Notes: a model not told the origin generated them from the sequence alone. Positions 1-49,023 are shown, counted from the stretch's first letter. The stretch: 64,000 nucleotides of DNA from Elephas maximus indicus (GCF_024166365.1 NC_064822.1:109984823-110048822); one strand, 5' to 3'. Numbers and translations: made by a program.

Positions 1-239
1 AAGGGTCAGGTCAGAAGGTATTAACCTTGAAATTGAGAGTCATGGTGAGGAAGAAGGTAGACACTGGTGAAGGCAATGGAAAGAATACTGGAAGCATATT
101 TAAAAAGCCTCTTACTAGGGAAAGTTGTAGTCCAAAGGAGATTTTTAGGGCATCTGGATGGTTGCTGTGGTGGTAAAGTTCTGACCCCAAAGTGTTTGAT
201 ATGGTTTATTTAGCACAGGAAAGGAAATAGGCATACTGA

Positions 240-480
240 GGTATGGTGTAAAGTAGGTGGGCTTTGAATCAGACAGATCTGATTTCAAACCTCAGCTTTA
301 CCACTTCTAAGTTGTGTGACTTTAGGCAAAGACTTTTAAAATCCTAGTTTCCTTATCTAGAAAATGGGGAAATAAAATTTAATACATGGGGTATTGATGA
401 GGATTAAATGAGATTATGTGTGGAGAGCTTCTAGCATAGTGTTTAGCATATAATAAAGTAATAGTCCAACAAATGTTAAT
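240..480 (+). repeat. MIR SINE
   Basis: Matches the MIR core: 'gtgtgactttaggcaaag', 'tagtttccttatctagaaaatgggg' -like segments and 'attaaatgagattatg'. An ancient mammal-wide element interrupted on its right by the insertion starting at 495. Confidence 0.75.
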
Positions 481-494
481 TCTGTTCCTTTCTT

Positions 495-2094
495 CTTTTT
501 TCCCCTAAAGTTTATTTATTTTATTGTTCTCGTTGTTGTTAGGTGCCGTCGAGTCGGTTCTGACTCATAGCGACCCTATGCACAACAGAACAAAACACTG
601 CCTGGTCCTGCGCCATCCTTATAATTGTTATGCTTGAGCTCATTGTTGCAGCCACTGTGTCAGTCCACCTCGTTGAGGGTCTTCCTCTTTTCCGCTGACC
701 CTGTAGTCTGCCAGGCAAGTTGTTGAGAATATATACAACAAAACATACACCGGTTCAATCGTTTCTACATGTACAATTCAGTGACATTGATTACATTCCT
801 TGAGTTGCGCAACCATTCTTACCCTCTTTTCGGAGTTGTTCTTCCCTCATTAACCCAAACTCAGTGTCTCTAAGTTTCCCATCCAGTCTTTCAAGATGCT
901 GTTTTCAATTTGATTCCATATAAAAAAAATTTTTTTTAAATCTAGTCCTTAAAAGAGCATGATGCCCAAGGCAGGACTTTTTTTCACCAGTTAAGCTAAC
1001 TTACTGTTTGGTTTTAAGATGACTTCAGGAGATATTTTTGGTTTAAGATTCAAAGATTATCTCAGGGCAATAGTTTCAGGGATTCATTTATCCTCCATGG
1101 CTCCTGAAAGTGTAGAGTCCATGAGAATTTGAAATTCTTTATGTATTTCCCCCTTTTTGATCAGGATTAGTCTATGGAATCTTTGATCAAAATATTCAGT
1201 AATGGTAGCTGGGCACCATTCAGTTCTTCTGGTCTCACGACAAAAGAGGCAGTTGTTCATGGAGGCAATTAGCCACACATTCCATATCCTCCTCCTAGTC
1301 CTGACTCTTCCTCTTCCTCTGTGGCTTTAGGTGCATAGAGACCAATTGTTGTGCCTTGGATGGCTGCTTGCAAGCTTTTAAGACCCCAAGCACTACAAAA
1401 CAAACTAGGAGGTAGAACAGAAGCACTAAACACATTAGTAGGCCAATTAACTGGGATGTCCCATGAAACCATGATCCTAAGCCTTCAAACCAAGGACTGA
1501 ACTCCTGTGAGGTGTTTGGTTGTACTTAAGCAGCCTCAACAGCCATCTTTTTTTTTTTTTATTGTCTTTGTTTTAAATATATCTGTCACAGAATTTTTGC
1601 CAATTCAACTTTTTTCAGGTGTACAACGTATTGACAGCACTTACAGTAATGGGCTGTGCAACCCTACCCTTAGTCAATGTAATTTTTCCATCACTGTTAA
1701 TCCACCTTTTCCCCTTCCTGCCCCTGGTAGCCACCAATAAACTTTTGTCTCTATATATCTGCCTTTTCTTATCTTTTTATAAAAGTGAGGTCGTACAATA
1801 TTTGTCTTTCTGTGATGGGTTTATTTTGCTCAGCATAATGTCTTCAAGTGCCATCCGTACATGAAGCATGTAGCAAGACTTCATTTCTCCTACTGACTGA
1901 GTAGTATTCCATTGTATATGTGTACCACATTTTGTTTATCCATTCATCTGTTGATAGGCCTTTAGGTTGTTTCCACCTTTTGGCTATTGTGAATAGTGCT
2001 GCAATGAACGTTGGTGTACAAGTCTCTTTTTGAGTCTCTGCTTTCAAGTCTTTTGGGTTTATACCTAGGAGTGGAATTGCTGGGTCTCACGGTA
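495..2094. repeat. Composite retroelement block between 20-bp direct repeats
   Basis: Contains an AfroSINE-like fragment (525-722, minus), an L1M-like piece (about 722-905, minus), an afrotherian L1 3'-end piece (about 925-1545, minus) and an L1M 3' region (about 1549-2094, minus). Flanking direct repeats at 475-494 and 2095-2114 differ at one base, as expected for a target-site duplication. Confidence 0.75.
1549..2094 (-). repeat. L1M-type LINE 3' region
   Basis: Starts with a T tract and runs through sequence typical of old L1 3' ends read backwards: 'gtacaacgtattgacag', 'ctcagcataatgtcttcaag', 'accacattttgtttatccat' and 'ggaattgctgggtctc'. No coding capacity remains. Confidence 0.8.
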
Positions 2095-2224
2095 GTTAAT
2101 TCTGTTCCTCTCTTATTCATGTCTTTAGAGTATAAGACCTGCATAGTGACAGTGGTTATGTAACTGGCTGAAAGTTATTTTTTTAGGAATTGTGTTATAG
2201 GCAAGAGTTGTAGAAAGGCTCCTT

Positions 2225-2375
2225 TAGTGAGTGAGACAACATAGACCTAGACAGAGGTCTAGAGGTCGTGTAGAATAGAGAGAAGATCATGGGTTCTGGG
2301 TTACTAGCTCTGGGATCTTGAACAAGTTTCTTAACTGCTCTTAGTCTCAGTTTCCCCATCTGTAAGTTTAGATAA
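2225..2375 (+). repeat. MIR SINE fragment
   Basis: Contains the MIR-type string 'agctctgggatcttgaacaag' -like and 'tctcagtttccccatctgta'. Confidence 0.65.
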
Positions 2376-2658
2376 AGCCTTTTTGGAAAGATAACTTGGA
2401 AACATCCCCCCACCCACCCACTTTTTAAGCATACAATTTAAGAAATTTTGACAAATGTATACACTCATGTTACCACCACCACAATCAAGATATAGGAAAT
2501 TTCTATCACCTCAAAGGTTCCCCTGTGTCTCTTCCCAGTGAATCTGTACCCCCACTTCTGGCTCCAGGCGACCACTGATCTGCTTTCTGTTACTGTAGAG
2601 TAGATATTTCTTTTATAGAGGTCCATATAAATGGAATCTATGCAGCAGGTACTCTTTT

Positions 2659-3841
2659 TTATTTTTATTGTGTTTAAGGTGAAAGTTTATGGCTCAAGTT
2701 AATTTCTCATTCAAGAATTTGTACATGTATTGTTTTATGACATCGGTTGCAATCCCCACAACGTGACAGCACACTCTACCTTTCCACCCTGGGTTCCCTG
2801 TGCCCATTTGAACCATTCCTGTCCCTTCCGGCCTTCTTATCCTGCTTTTGGACAGGAGCTGCTCATTTGATCTCCTGTATCTGAATGAATTAAGAAGCAC
2901 ATTCCTCACATGTATTGTTTTTTGTTTTATAGTCCTGTGTAATCTTTGTCTGAAGAGTGGGCTTCAGGAATGGTTTCAGTTCTGGGTTAACAGAGCACCC
3001 AGGCCATAGTTTTGGGGCTTCCTCAAGGCTCTGTCAGACCACTAAGTCTGGTCTTTTTATGTCAATATGAATTCTGTTCTACATTTTTCTCCTACTCTGT
3101 CTGAGACTCTCTGTTGTGTTCCCTATCAGGGCGGTCATTGCTGGTAGCTAAGAACCATCTAGCTCTGGTCTCAGGCTGGTGGAGTCTCTGGTTCATTTGG
3201 TCCTTTAGTCCTTTGGGCTAGTATTTTCCTTGTGTCTTTGGTTTTCTTCATTCTTCCTTGCTGCAAGTGGGGTGGGACCAATAGATGTATCTTAGATGGC
3301 CGCTTGAAAGCTGCTCACCAAAGTGGGATGTAGAACATTTTCTTTATAAGCTATGTTATGCCAATTGATCTAGATGTCCCCTGAAATTACAGTCCCCAGG
3401 CCCCAGTCCCAGCTGTTCTTTCCTTCAAAGTGTTTGGGTGTGTCTAGGAAACTTCTTTGCTTTTGCTTTGGTCCATTTGTGCTACTTTCCCTGTATTCTG
3501 TGTTGTCCTTCCCGTCACCAAAGTTGACCCTTGTTTACTATCTAGTTAGTGATTTCCCCTCTTTCTCCCGCCCCGCCCTTGTAACCATCAAATAATGCTT
3601 TTTTCTGTGTTTAAACCTTTTCTTAAGTTCTTACAATAGTGGTCTCATACAATATTTGTCATTTTGTGACTGACTTATTTCATACAGCATAATGCCTCCA
3701 GGTTCATCCATGTTGTGAGATGTTTCACAGATTCATTATTGTTCTTTATTGTTGTATAGTATTCCCTTGGGTGTACGTACCATAATTTGTTTATCCATTC
3801 ATCTGTTGATGGGCATTTAGGTTGTTTTCATCTTTTTGCTA
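2659..3841 (-). repeat. Afrotherian L1-type LINE 3' end, insert 1
   Basis: T-rich left end, then 3' UTR sequence shared with seven other copies here, then reading without a break into L1 end-of-ORF2-like sequence ('cagcataatgcctccagg'). Flanked by imperfect 17-bp duplicates at 2642-2658 and 3842-3858 (2 mismatches). Confidence 0.75.
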
Positions 3842-3987
3842 GCAGCATGTACTGTTTTGTGTCTGACTTCTTTTTTTTCTTTTACTCAGTGTAATGTTTT
3901 TGAGATTTACCTATGTTGTTGCATGTAGCAGAAGTTTATTCCTTATTTTTGCTGAGTACTCTTCAATTATATAAATATGCCACAATT

Positions 3988-4845
3988 TTTAAAATAACTT
4001 TTAAAAATAATTTTTATTGTGCTCTAAGTGAAAGTTTACAAATCAAGTCAGTCTCTCACACAAAAACCCATATACACTTTGCTACACACTCCCAATTACT
4101 CTCCCACTAATGAGACAGCCCGCTCTCTCCTTCCACTCTCTCTTTTTGTGTCCATTTTGCCAGCTTCTAACCCCCTCCAACCTCTCATCTCCCCTCCAGG
4201 CAAGAGATGCCAACACAGTCTCAAGTGTCCACCTGATCCAGGAAGCTCATTCCTCACCAGCATCCCTCTCCAACCCATTGTCCAGTCCAATCCATGTCTG
4301 AAGAGTTGGCTTCAGGAATGGTTCCTGTCCTGGGCCAACAGAAGGTCTGGGGGCCATGGCCACCGGGATCCTTCTAGTCTCAGTCAGACCATTAAGTCTG
4401 GTCTTTTTATGAGAATTTGGCGTCTGCATCCCACTGGTCTCCTGCTCCCTCAGGGGTTCTCTGTTGTGTTCCCTGTCAGGGCAGTCATCCGTTGTAGCTG
4501 GGCACCATCTAGTTCTTCTGGTCTCAGGATGATGTAGTCTCTGGCTCATATGGCCCTTTCTGCCTCTTGGGCTCGTAATTGTCTTGTGTCCTTGGTGTTC
4601 TTTATTCTCCTTTGATCCAGGTGGGTTGAGACCAATTGATGCATCTTAGATGGCCGCTTGCTAGCGTTTAAGACCCCAGATGCCACTCTTCAAAGTGGGA
4701 TGCAGAATGTTTTCTTAATAGATTTTATTATGCCAATTGATTTAGATGTCCCCTGAAACCATGGTCCCCAGACCCCTGCCCCTGCTATGCTGGCCTTCGA
4801 AGCTTTCAGTTTATTCAGGAAACTGCTTTGCTTTTGGTTTAGTCC
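3988..4845 (-). repeat. Afrotherian L1-type LINE 3' end, insert 2
   Basis: Same family as 37686-38457 in opposite orientation. Flanked by a perfect 17-bp duplication at 3971-3987 and 4846-4862. The + strand holds a 169-codon open frame at 4028-4537 that is antisense to the element. Confidence 0.8.
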
Positions 4846-4862
4846 ATAAATATGCCACAATT

Positions 4863-6029
4863 AAAAAAATTTTTTTTATTATTGTGCTTTAGATGAAGGT
4901 TTTCGGAACAAACTAGCTTCTCATTAAGCAATTAGTATACATACTGTTTTGTGACATTGGTTACCGACCCCACAACATGTCAACACTGTCCCTTCTCAAC
5001 CTTGGGTTCCCTATTATCAGCTTTCCTCCTGCATTCTAGTTCTTGCCCCTGGGCTGGTGTGCCCCTTTAGTCTCATTTTGTTTTATGGGCCTGTATAATC
5101 TTTGGCTGAAGGGTGAACCTTAGGAGTGACTTCATTACTGACCTGAAAGGGTGTCCAGGGGCCATACTCTCGGGGTTTCTCCAGACTCTATCAGGCCAAT
5201 AAGTGTGGTCTTTTTTTGTGTGTTAGAATTTTGCTATGTATTTTTCTCCAGCTCTGTCTGGATCCCTCTATTTTAATCCCTGTCAGAGTAGTTGGTGGTC
5301 GTAGCCAGGCATGACCTAGTTGTGCTGGACTCAGTCTGGTAAGAGGCTCTGGTAGTTGTGGTCCATTAGTCATTTGGACTAATCTTTCACTTGTGTCTTT
5401 GGTTTCCTTCCTTCTTCCTTGCTCCAGATAGGGTGAGACCAGTGGAGTATCTTAGATGGCTCTCACAAGCTTTTAAGACCCCAGATGCTACTCACCGAAG
5501 TAGAATGTAGAACATTTTCTTTATAAACTATGTTATGCCAATTGAGCTAGATGTTCTTCAAGACCATGGTCCCACAGCCCTCAGCCCAGCAATTCGGTTC
5601 CTCAGGGAGTTTGGATGTGTCTGTGGAGCTTCCATGACCTTGTCTTGGACAAGTTGTGCTGGCTTCCCCAGTATTGTGTACTGTCTTCCCTTCACCAAAG
5701 TTATCACTTACCTATTGTCTATTTAGTGTTTTTCCCTTCCCACTCTTCCCCTCCCTCATACCATCAAAGGTTGTTTCTTTTTGTGTGTAAACCTTTTCAT
5801 GAGTTTTTATAGTAGTGCTCTTTTGTGATTGACTTATTTCACTCAGCATAATGCCCTCCAGATTCATCCATGTTGTAAGATGCTGCACAGATTCATCGTT
5901 GTTCTTTATCCTTGTGTGGTAGTCTGTGTATGTACCATAGTTTGTTTATCCATTCATCTGTGGATGGACATCTAGGTTGTTTCTATCTTTTTGCTGTTGT
6001 GAACAACGCTGCAATCAACATGGGTGTTT
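4863..6029 (-). repeat. Afrotherian L1-type LINE 3' end, insert 3
   Basis: Begins with an A/T tract and shares the 3' region and the run into L1-like sequence with insert 1. It sits between the second (4846-4862) and third (6030-6043) copies of the same target sequence, so it used the site already duplicated by the neighbouring insertion, or the reverse order. Confidence 0.75.
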
Positions 6030-6239
6030 AATATGCCACAATTTGTTTTCCCATTCAGATTTACTGTGTTGTGCAACCATCACCACTATCCATTTCCAAA
6101 AATGTTTCGTTACCCCAAACAGAAACTCGGTGTCTTCTAAGCAATAACTCCTCATCTCCCTTTCTGTGAAGCCCCCGGTAACCACTGCTCTCAGTTTGAA
6201 GATTAGTTCTCTCTGACCTGACCCTCCTTCAGTTTATTA

Positions 6240-6620
6240 GTGGTATGACAGATCATGGACTATTATGCAGCCATTATAAAGAATGCACTAGTGCTCTACC
6301 AGATAACTTTGAGGACTTTCAGCAAGTACCATTGAGTGAGAAAAGCAAAATGTCAAGAAGGGTGTAATATTATCTTAATATTTATTAACATAAATGATGA
6401 CCAAGAAAAACTTTTTTTTCCTTTCTATTAGAATAAATTATATAAATAGGGAGAAAAATAAAAAAGGACATACCAAATTGTTAACTGGTTTACCAGGGGA
6501 GGGAAGGTGGGACATGATGGAGGGTGGGTGCTGATGTGGGAGAAGGGAAGTGTCCACAATAAAACTGTATATTTTATATGATTTTATTTATGTAAAATTG
6601 TTTATAAAAAGAATCCCTAT
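6240..6620 (+). repeat. L1-like 3' fragment
   Basis: Contains 'catggactattatgcagcca' and 'aagaatgcactagtgctc'-like strings typical of L1 3' regions on the + strand, ending in AT-rich sequence. Degenerate. Confidence 0.5.
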
Positions 6621-6697
6621 CACACTGAAATAAAGGCTAAATGAAGTATATGAAAATTATCCAGTAAGTGTTTAACATACAGTAGTTGTTCAGTAAG

Positions 6698-6903
6698 AAG
6701 CCCTGGTGACACAGTGGTTAAAGTGCTCGGCTGTTAACCAAAAGGTCGGCTGTTGGAACCCACCAGCCACTCTGCGGAAGAAAGCTGTGGCAGCCTGTTT
6801 CCATAAAGATTACAGCTTTGGAAACCCTATGGGGCCCTTCTGTCCCATAGGGTCTCCATGAGTCACAATCAGCTTGAGGGCAGTGGGCTTTTTGGTTTAG
6901 TTG
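6698..6903 (+). repeat. AfroSINE, near full length
   Basis: tRNA-derived head ('agccctggtgacacagtgg'), a B-box-like segment, the body 'ttacagctttggaaacccta' and the tail 'gtgggctttttggttt'. The family is diagnostic of Afrotheria. Confidence 0.9.
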
Positions 6904-7368
6904 GTCAGTAAATACAAACACAGATAGTTGAGTAGTATTCATTTTTTAATGTAGTTGATGCCCCAGAACAGGAGATGCAATCCAAGAACAGACTTACTTT
7001 GGGATTCATCGATAAAAATGGGTTTGATTTTCGACATTTTCCAAACAGCCTGTCAGATGACCTGTTTTTTGTTTCTGTTTTTAACTTCTTTGTTGGGGAA
7101 GGAGTCTCAGGGATGGTAAGCTCAAGGATAGTGTTTGTAATATAGTAGTGACTTGTGCCTGTGGAAACATGGGTATTTGGGCAGGTTTGCCTGATATGAG
7201 CCCACTGAAGCCTTACTGAGGAAGAAATCTCTGTATTTAACAATGCCTCCCTTCTATTACTTGGTGGCTCGGACTTCTCAGGGAGAGAACCCTTCCCCTC
7301 AAATTCCAGTAGTACATGTCACCTTCTCTTTATTCTTTATTCATTCTTATCTCCAATTCTACTCCCAG

Positions 7369-44347
<36,979 letters not shown>

Positions 44348-44730
44348 GGGCTCTTTCTTTGGACCTACTGAAACCTCTGCCATAGTGGGAACTGTGGCCA
44401 TTTTCTCAAGGGGTGGGAAGGGGAGTGGGGGTTGCTAGGGAGAGGCCCAGGAGCCAGAGATGATGAACAGGCGTACAGAGGAAAAGTCCTGGGCTGAGAA
44501 ATCAGAGAGAAGTGGGGCAGGCTGGGGGAGGGGGGACATTTATGGGAAAAAATGAGGGCACTGGGGCCACATATATGAATTTTTACAATGAAAAATAAGT
44601 GATCTACAAGTATATTTTCAATCTGCTGGTGACTAGAGCTTGAGCTCTGACTGGCATGGGTTTCTCCAACCTTCATCACTATTCTAGGATGATGCTGGCA
44701 GGCAGAGATGATCAATCATCGTATTAAACC
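44348..44730 (+). other. NCKAP1L: Probable NCKAP1L 3' UTR
   Basis: Unique sequence continuing from the stop codon. No AATAAA is seen nearby. The first candidate poly(A) hexamer is ATTAAA at 44723-44728. The transcript may extend further, so the end is approximate. Confidence 0.5.
44723..44728 (+). promoter_or_regulatory. NCKAP1L: Candidate polyadenylation signal ATTAAA
   Basis: The common variant hexamer, 376 nt past the NCKAP1L stop codon. It was chosen because no canonical AATAAA occurs between the stop and this point. A T/GT-rich element downstream is not striking, so support is modest. Confidence 0.35.
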
Positions 44731-45195
44731 ATAATGAGCTTATAATCCTCCCACTGGAGCTGCTATTGTCTCCTGCACATTCATTAGGACGATTATTTCC
44801 TCTCCTCCTTTTCCAAATGCATTCAGCAAACATTCAGCCTGCTCCCGCCTCAGAGTAGTAGCAAAGGAACCCCTCTTTTCCTATGTGGGGGCTCTTTTAG
44901 GAGTCATTGGGTCTCTCCCTCTGCCTCTAGCTTGATTGCCTTTCCTACCAGGGCAATGCGGAAGTGCTTTTTAGAGATTTGCACTGTCCCCCCGACCCCC
45001 TTCTACCTGCTCTACTGCACATTGTGGGTAATGAGTAAGTTATCTGTTAAGCTTTAGCCCCGCAGGCTTTTTCTTTGATATCTCCACAACCCAGAGCAGA
45101 GGGTCAGTCTAGGTCAATTCTAGGTTATAGGACAACTCATTGGCCCAGAGTCATGTGGGTTTTCCCTCCTGTACCATTTGGAGGTACTTTCCCTC

Positions 45196-45385
45196 TTACC
45201 AAGGAGCAGTGTTCGGCTACTGACTGAAAGGTCAGTGGTTCGAACCTACCAGCTGCTACGCTGGAGAAAGATGTGGCAGCCTGCTTCCGTAAAGGGTACA
45301 GCCTTGGAAACCTCAGGGGGCAGTTCTACTCTGTCCTACAGGGTTGCTATGAGTTGGATTTGACTCGATGGCAGTGGATTTTGTT
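45196..45385 (+). repeat. AfroSINE, head truncated
   Basis: 'tactgactgaaaggtcagtg', 'gttcgaacctaccagctgct' and the tail 'gactcgatggcagtggattt'. Confidence 0.88.
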
Positions 45386-46107
45386 CCCCCCTCCTATGTG
45401 GAGGGACTCATTTAACCCCAGATTCCCTTGCCAGCCTGGGTACAGCTGTTGCTCCAGGCAGGGATTTCTTTTCTAGATCTTAAATTTCACAGACCTCATT
45501 AGATAGTAGGGCCCTGAGATTGGGTATCCTTGAGGGAGTACAAGCTGTTTCAACTTAGCCCTTTTCTGCACTAATTAGAATTTCAAGTGTCACAAAGCCT
45601 GGGGCGTTCAAGATAGCACTAAACTAGGTTTAGTTAACTCCACGGCAGGAAACAGGCCCCCATCCATCACTTCTGTGTACCCACTGCTAGGGAGGACTGG
45701 AGCAACAGATATTTGTCACAGGTCTAGAGTGGCTGAAATGGGCAAATATAATTAGCTAGTTGATTAATTAGGGTCATGTCCATACTTCCGTGATGAAAGG
45801 GAAGCAATTTTTAGTTTTCAGCAAAACCATGTGGCCTTCATTAAAGCTATTTGATAGCTGTTTTTGAATTTTGTAGGTGTATTTGATCTTTATTCCTCTG
45901 ACATCTTAGTAGACACCCAGGTTTAGTCAATACTTTCTTAACTTGGCACTCATAATCAACACACAGTTTTTTCTTAGCAACGATTGTCTGCTCTTTAGGA
46001 CAGATACAAAGAGGATCCTGCTTCATGCATCAGCTAATTGTCCTTCCTTGCTATGGGAAGGGTATTACTTTCTAAGGAGTGATTCAGGGTCAAGTCTGTT
46101 GTTCTTG

Positions 46108-46270
46108 TGTGATGTGGAGTCGATTCTGACTTAATAGAACTGTCCCATAGGGTTTCCTAGGCTGAAATCTTTATGGGAGCAGATTGCCAGGTCTTTTCTC
46201 CTGCAGAGTGGCTGGTGGGACTTTTTGGTTAGCAGCCAAATATTTAACCATTGCACCACCAGGGCTCCTT
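46108..46270 (-). repeat. AfroSINE, antisense, partial
   Basis: 'gtcgattctgacttaataga' to 'accattgcaccaccagggct', with internal losses. Confidence 0.85.
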
Positions 46271-46489
46271 AGGGTCAAGTCTACTGAGACTGTGGTAGTT
46301 GGTGAGGAAGAGAAGATTCAGAAGTATCTGAAGAACTACCCTTCTACTGTTATGTCTCCTCTGGGCTCTTCAGCTTGAAGGGATAGAGATCCATTTCCGT
46401 CTACATCAATTGCTTAAGAGGAATCTCCCAGAGAACAGCAAGACAAGATGCTGCAGAAGGATTGAGAGTAGACATAATAATATTTTATG

Positions 46490-46920
46490 TTTTTTATATT
46501 GAAAATTTTATTGGGCTAATTGATGCACATGCACTTGGAAGAAGCAAAACACGGAGATAGGGTATACCCTTTACCAGTTTCCTCCCTTGGTAACATCTTG
46601 CAAAAATCACAGCCAGGATATTTACATTGATACAATCCACTGATCTTATTCAGATTTCCCCAGTTTTACTTTTACTTGATTCTCTGTGTATTTAGTTCTA
46701 CACAACTTCATCGCATGTATAGGTTTGTGTATCTGCCACCAGTCAAGATCCAGAACAGCGCCATCATGACAAGGATCTTTCATGTTACTCTTTTATAACG
46801 ATACCCACCTCCTTCATGTAGCATCCCACTCCCCGTTCCTAACCCCTGGCAACACTGATCTATTCTCCATTTCTAAAATTTTGTCATTTGACACAGTATC
46901 TTTTTATAAACATAGATTAC
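46490..46920 (-). repeat. L1-like 3' fragment
   Basis: 'tattgaaaattttattgggc' and 'ctggcaacactgatctattc' are typical of old L1 3' regions read in reverse. Confidence 0.55.
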
Positions 46921-47934
46921 ACACATATTTCTTTACCACCTATACTTTTTTCAAAGGGCTTTTCCATTCTCGTAATAATTCTGCAAGGGCAGGCTTTCCT
47001 ATAATCAGATCAGGAAACAGATTCAGGGGTGTTAAATGATTTAATGAAGCTCACATATTTAGTAGTAGAACTGCAACTGGGACCCAAGTGTCATGTTCAG
47101 TCCTTGACTGTTTCTGCCTGAATGTACTTCCTCTCCATCTGGGAAAACTTAGTTGTTAGAATTCAGAGACCTTGCTAGAATGAACAAATAGGAGAAGGTG
47201 AGGACATGATGGCCTTTACCACCTGAAACAAAAGGTGAACGTCTAACTGGAGGTGAAAGAACAGATGAAGTAACAGGACCTATCAGTATTTCAAGCAATT
47301 TGCTTCCATGACTAGGAGAGTCTCTGACCTCTAATAACCTGGGACACAATCAACTGTGAACTGCTTTCTGCTCTCAGATCCTTGGCTAGCTTTACTCAGG
47401 CCCCAAAACAACTGAGGAATGAATACCAGGGAGAAATTCTGACCTCGATTGTTTTGTCTTGCAGGCAGAGAGTAGGTTCTAGTCTTAGCGTTTTCATTAG
47501 CACAGTGTTTTCATTAAAATCTCCATTAACTTGTTTGCAGCAAGGAGATGGAATTATCCCTCCCACCAGGCCTGGGGTGAGATGCTTGCAGAGGAGCCCT
47601 CTTTCCTTTGGCCAATAGAAACACTGCCTCCTTGACAATGGTGTCCACTCCAGTGGGCAGGCGAGGGCAACCTCAAAGTGCAGTAGGGTTGGGGCCTGGA
47701 CAAGGGGATTCTGTTCTCTGGCACTTTGCTTGGAAGGAAGGGAGCAATTGTGGTTTGAGCCCCAGGGCCCAGGGTTAATGGCCAGATCTGGGGAAGGGCT
47801 GATCTAAGTTCATTTGCTGTAGGGAGGATGAAAACCAATAGTGGCTCAATAGCCTATCTGTTGAACTAACTGGTCATTTAGTATTTCCCTTTTTGACACC
47901 AGAGCTAAACCTTCCCTTCTTTGGGGATTATTAG

Positions 47935-48130
47935 AACCCCAGAATTGTAAGATGTTAGGGCAGGAAAAGAGCTTTTAGATTTAGTCCAATCTCTTATAGA
48001 AGAAGTGACAGGCAGAGAGGAGTGAAGTGAAATGACTTATCCAGGCTCACACAGTTAATGGCAGAATCGAGACTAGAGCCTTTATCATTTAACTTCCATT
48101 ATTTATACCACTGTCTTAGGCTGTATTCTC
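47935..48130 (-). repeat. MIR-like SINE, antisense
   Basis: 'gacaggcagagaggagtgaa', 'tgacttatccaggctcacac' and 'gttaatggcagaatcgagac'. Confidence 0.65.
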
Positions 48131-48153
48131 TAGAGAAGCAAAACCAGTAAAGT

Positions 48154-48154
48154 G

Positions 48155-48185
<31 letters not shown>

Positions 48186-48193
48186 GCATATAT
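48154..48193. repeat. (TA)n(CA)n microsatellite
   Basis: TATA units followed by CACA units, directly abutting a reverse AfroSINE; another short TA run lies on its far side (48367-48378). Confidence 0.9.
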
Positions 48194-48194
48194 A

Positions 48195-48366
48195 CCAAAA
48201 CCAAAAACCAAACCTATTGCCGCCAAGTCAGTTCCAACTCATAGCAACCCTATAGGCCAGAGTAGAACTGCCCCATAGACTTTCCAAGGAGTGTCTGGTG
48301 GATTTGAACTGCTGACCTTTTGGTTAGCAGCTGTAGCACTTAACCACTATGCCACCACTGTTTCCA
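48195..48366 (-). repeat. AfroSINE, antisense
   Basis: 'accaaacctattgccgccaa' to 'actatgccaccactgtttcc'. TA-rich sequence on both sides suggests insertion into a microsatellite. Confidence 0.92.
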
Positions 48367-49023
48367 AATATATATATAGAGAGATTTATATCAAGGAAAT
48401 GGCTCACGAGGTTGTAGAGACTGGAACATCCCAAGTCTGTGGGTCGGGATAGAGGCTTCTCCTGATTCACGTAGTCGCAGGGGCTGGCGAACCCAAGATT
48501 GGCAGGTCAGAGAGTGGGGCTTTTGCTCCCAGACTGCGAAGACTGATGAATCCCAAGATTGGAAGGCAAGACCGTAGGTAAGCTGCTAGCTCAAGTCCTA
48601 AAAACCAGAGGTCAGACGAACAGGAACCAGCTGCAGGATTCAGTGAGAGCAAAGAGCCCACGAGCCTTGCCAGAATGTCCGCTTCTATTAGATGCAGGCC
48701 ACATGCCCAGGGACACTCCCTTTCAGCTGATTGACTACTCACAGCAGATCCCATCATGGAGTTGATCACAACATCATACGACTGCCAAATCACTGAGAAT
48801 CATGGCTCAGCCAAGTTGAAACACGATTTTAACCATCACAACCACATTATTGGAAGAGATCAGTTACAACCAGTTCAAGGGCACTGGGGGTCAAGAGTAT
48901 AGTATTTAGGCCCTAGTTTAGCAACTTGACAGAGAAGCTCATTCAGGTTGGGGATTTGGTTGGGGTTCAGGTGGACCTGTGAAGTTGTTGAAGTGGGGAG
49001 GGAGGAAGGTCCTAGCTAGAGAC

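Larger units (their letters stand above)
2420..6210 (-). repeat. Old L1M split by three younger L1 insertions
   Basis: Host pieces are about 2420-2658, 3842-3987 and 6030 onward, all minus-strand old L1 3' sequence that reads on logically when the inserts are removed. Inserts are 2659-3841, 3988-4845 and 4863-6029. Target duplications support each insertion. The sequence after about 6052 jumps within the L1 consensus, so the right end may be a second fragment. Confidence 0.75.
1..7368 (+). other. NCKAP1L: NCKAP1L intron, dominated by retroelements
   Basis: No coding exon was found. After about 240 bp of apparently unique sequence there is a MIR (about 240-480), a composite insertion block (495-2094), another MIR (about 2225-2375), an old L1 carrying three younger L1 3' ends (about 2420-6210), an L1-like fragment (about 6240-6620) and an AfroSINE (6698-6903). 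6904-7368 appears unique. Confidence 0.8.

Noticed and set aside
2659..6029. Possible CRISPR-like or satellite array because similar blocks recur
   Set aside because: The blocks are about 0.9-1.2 kb truncated L1 copies with target duplications, not short regular repeats with spacers.
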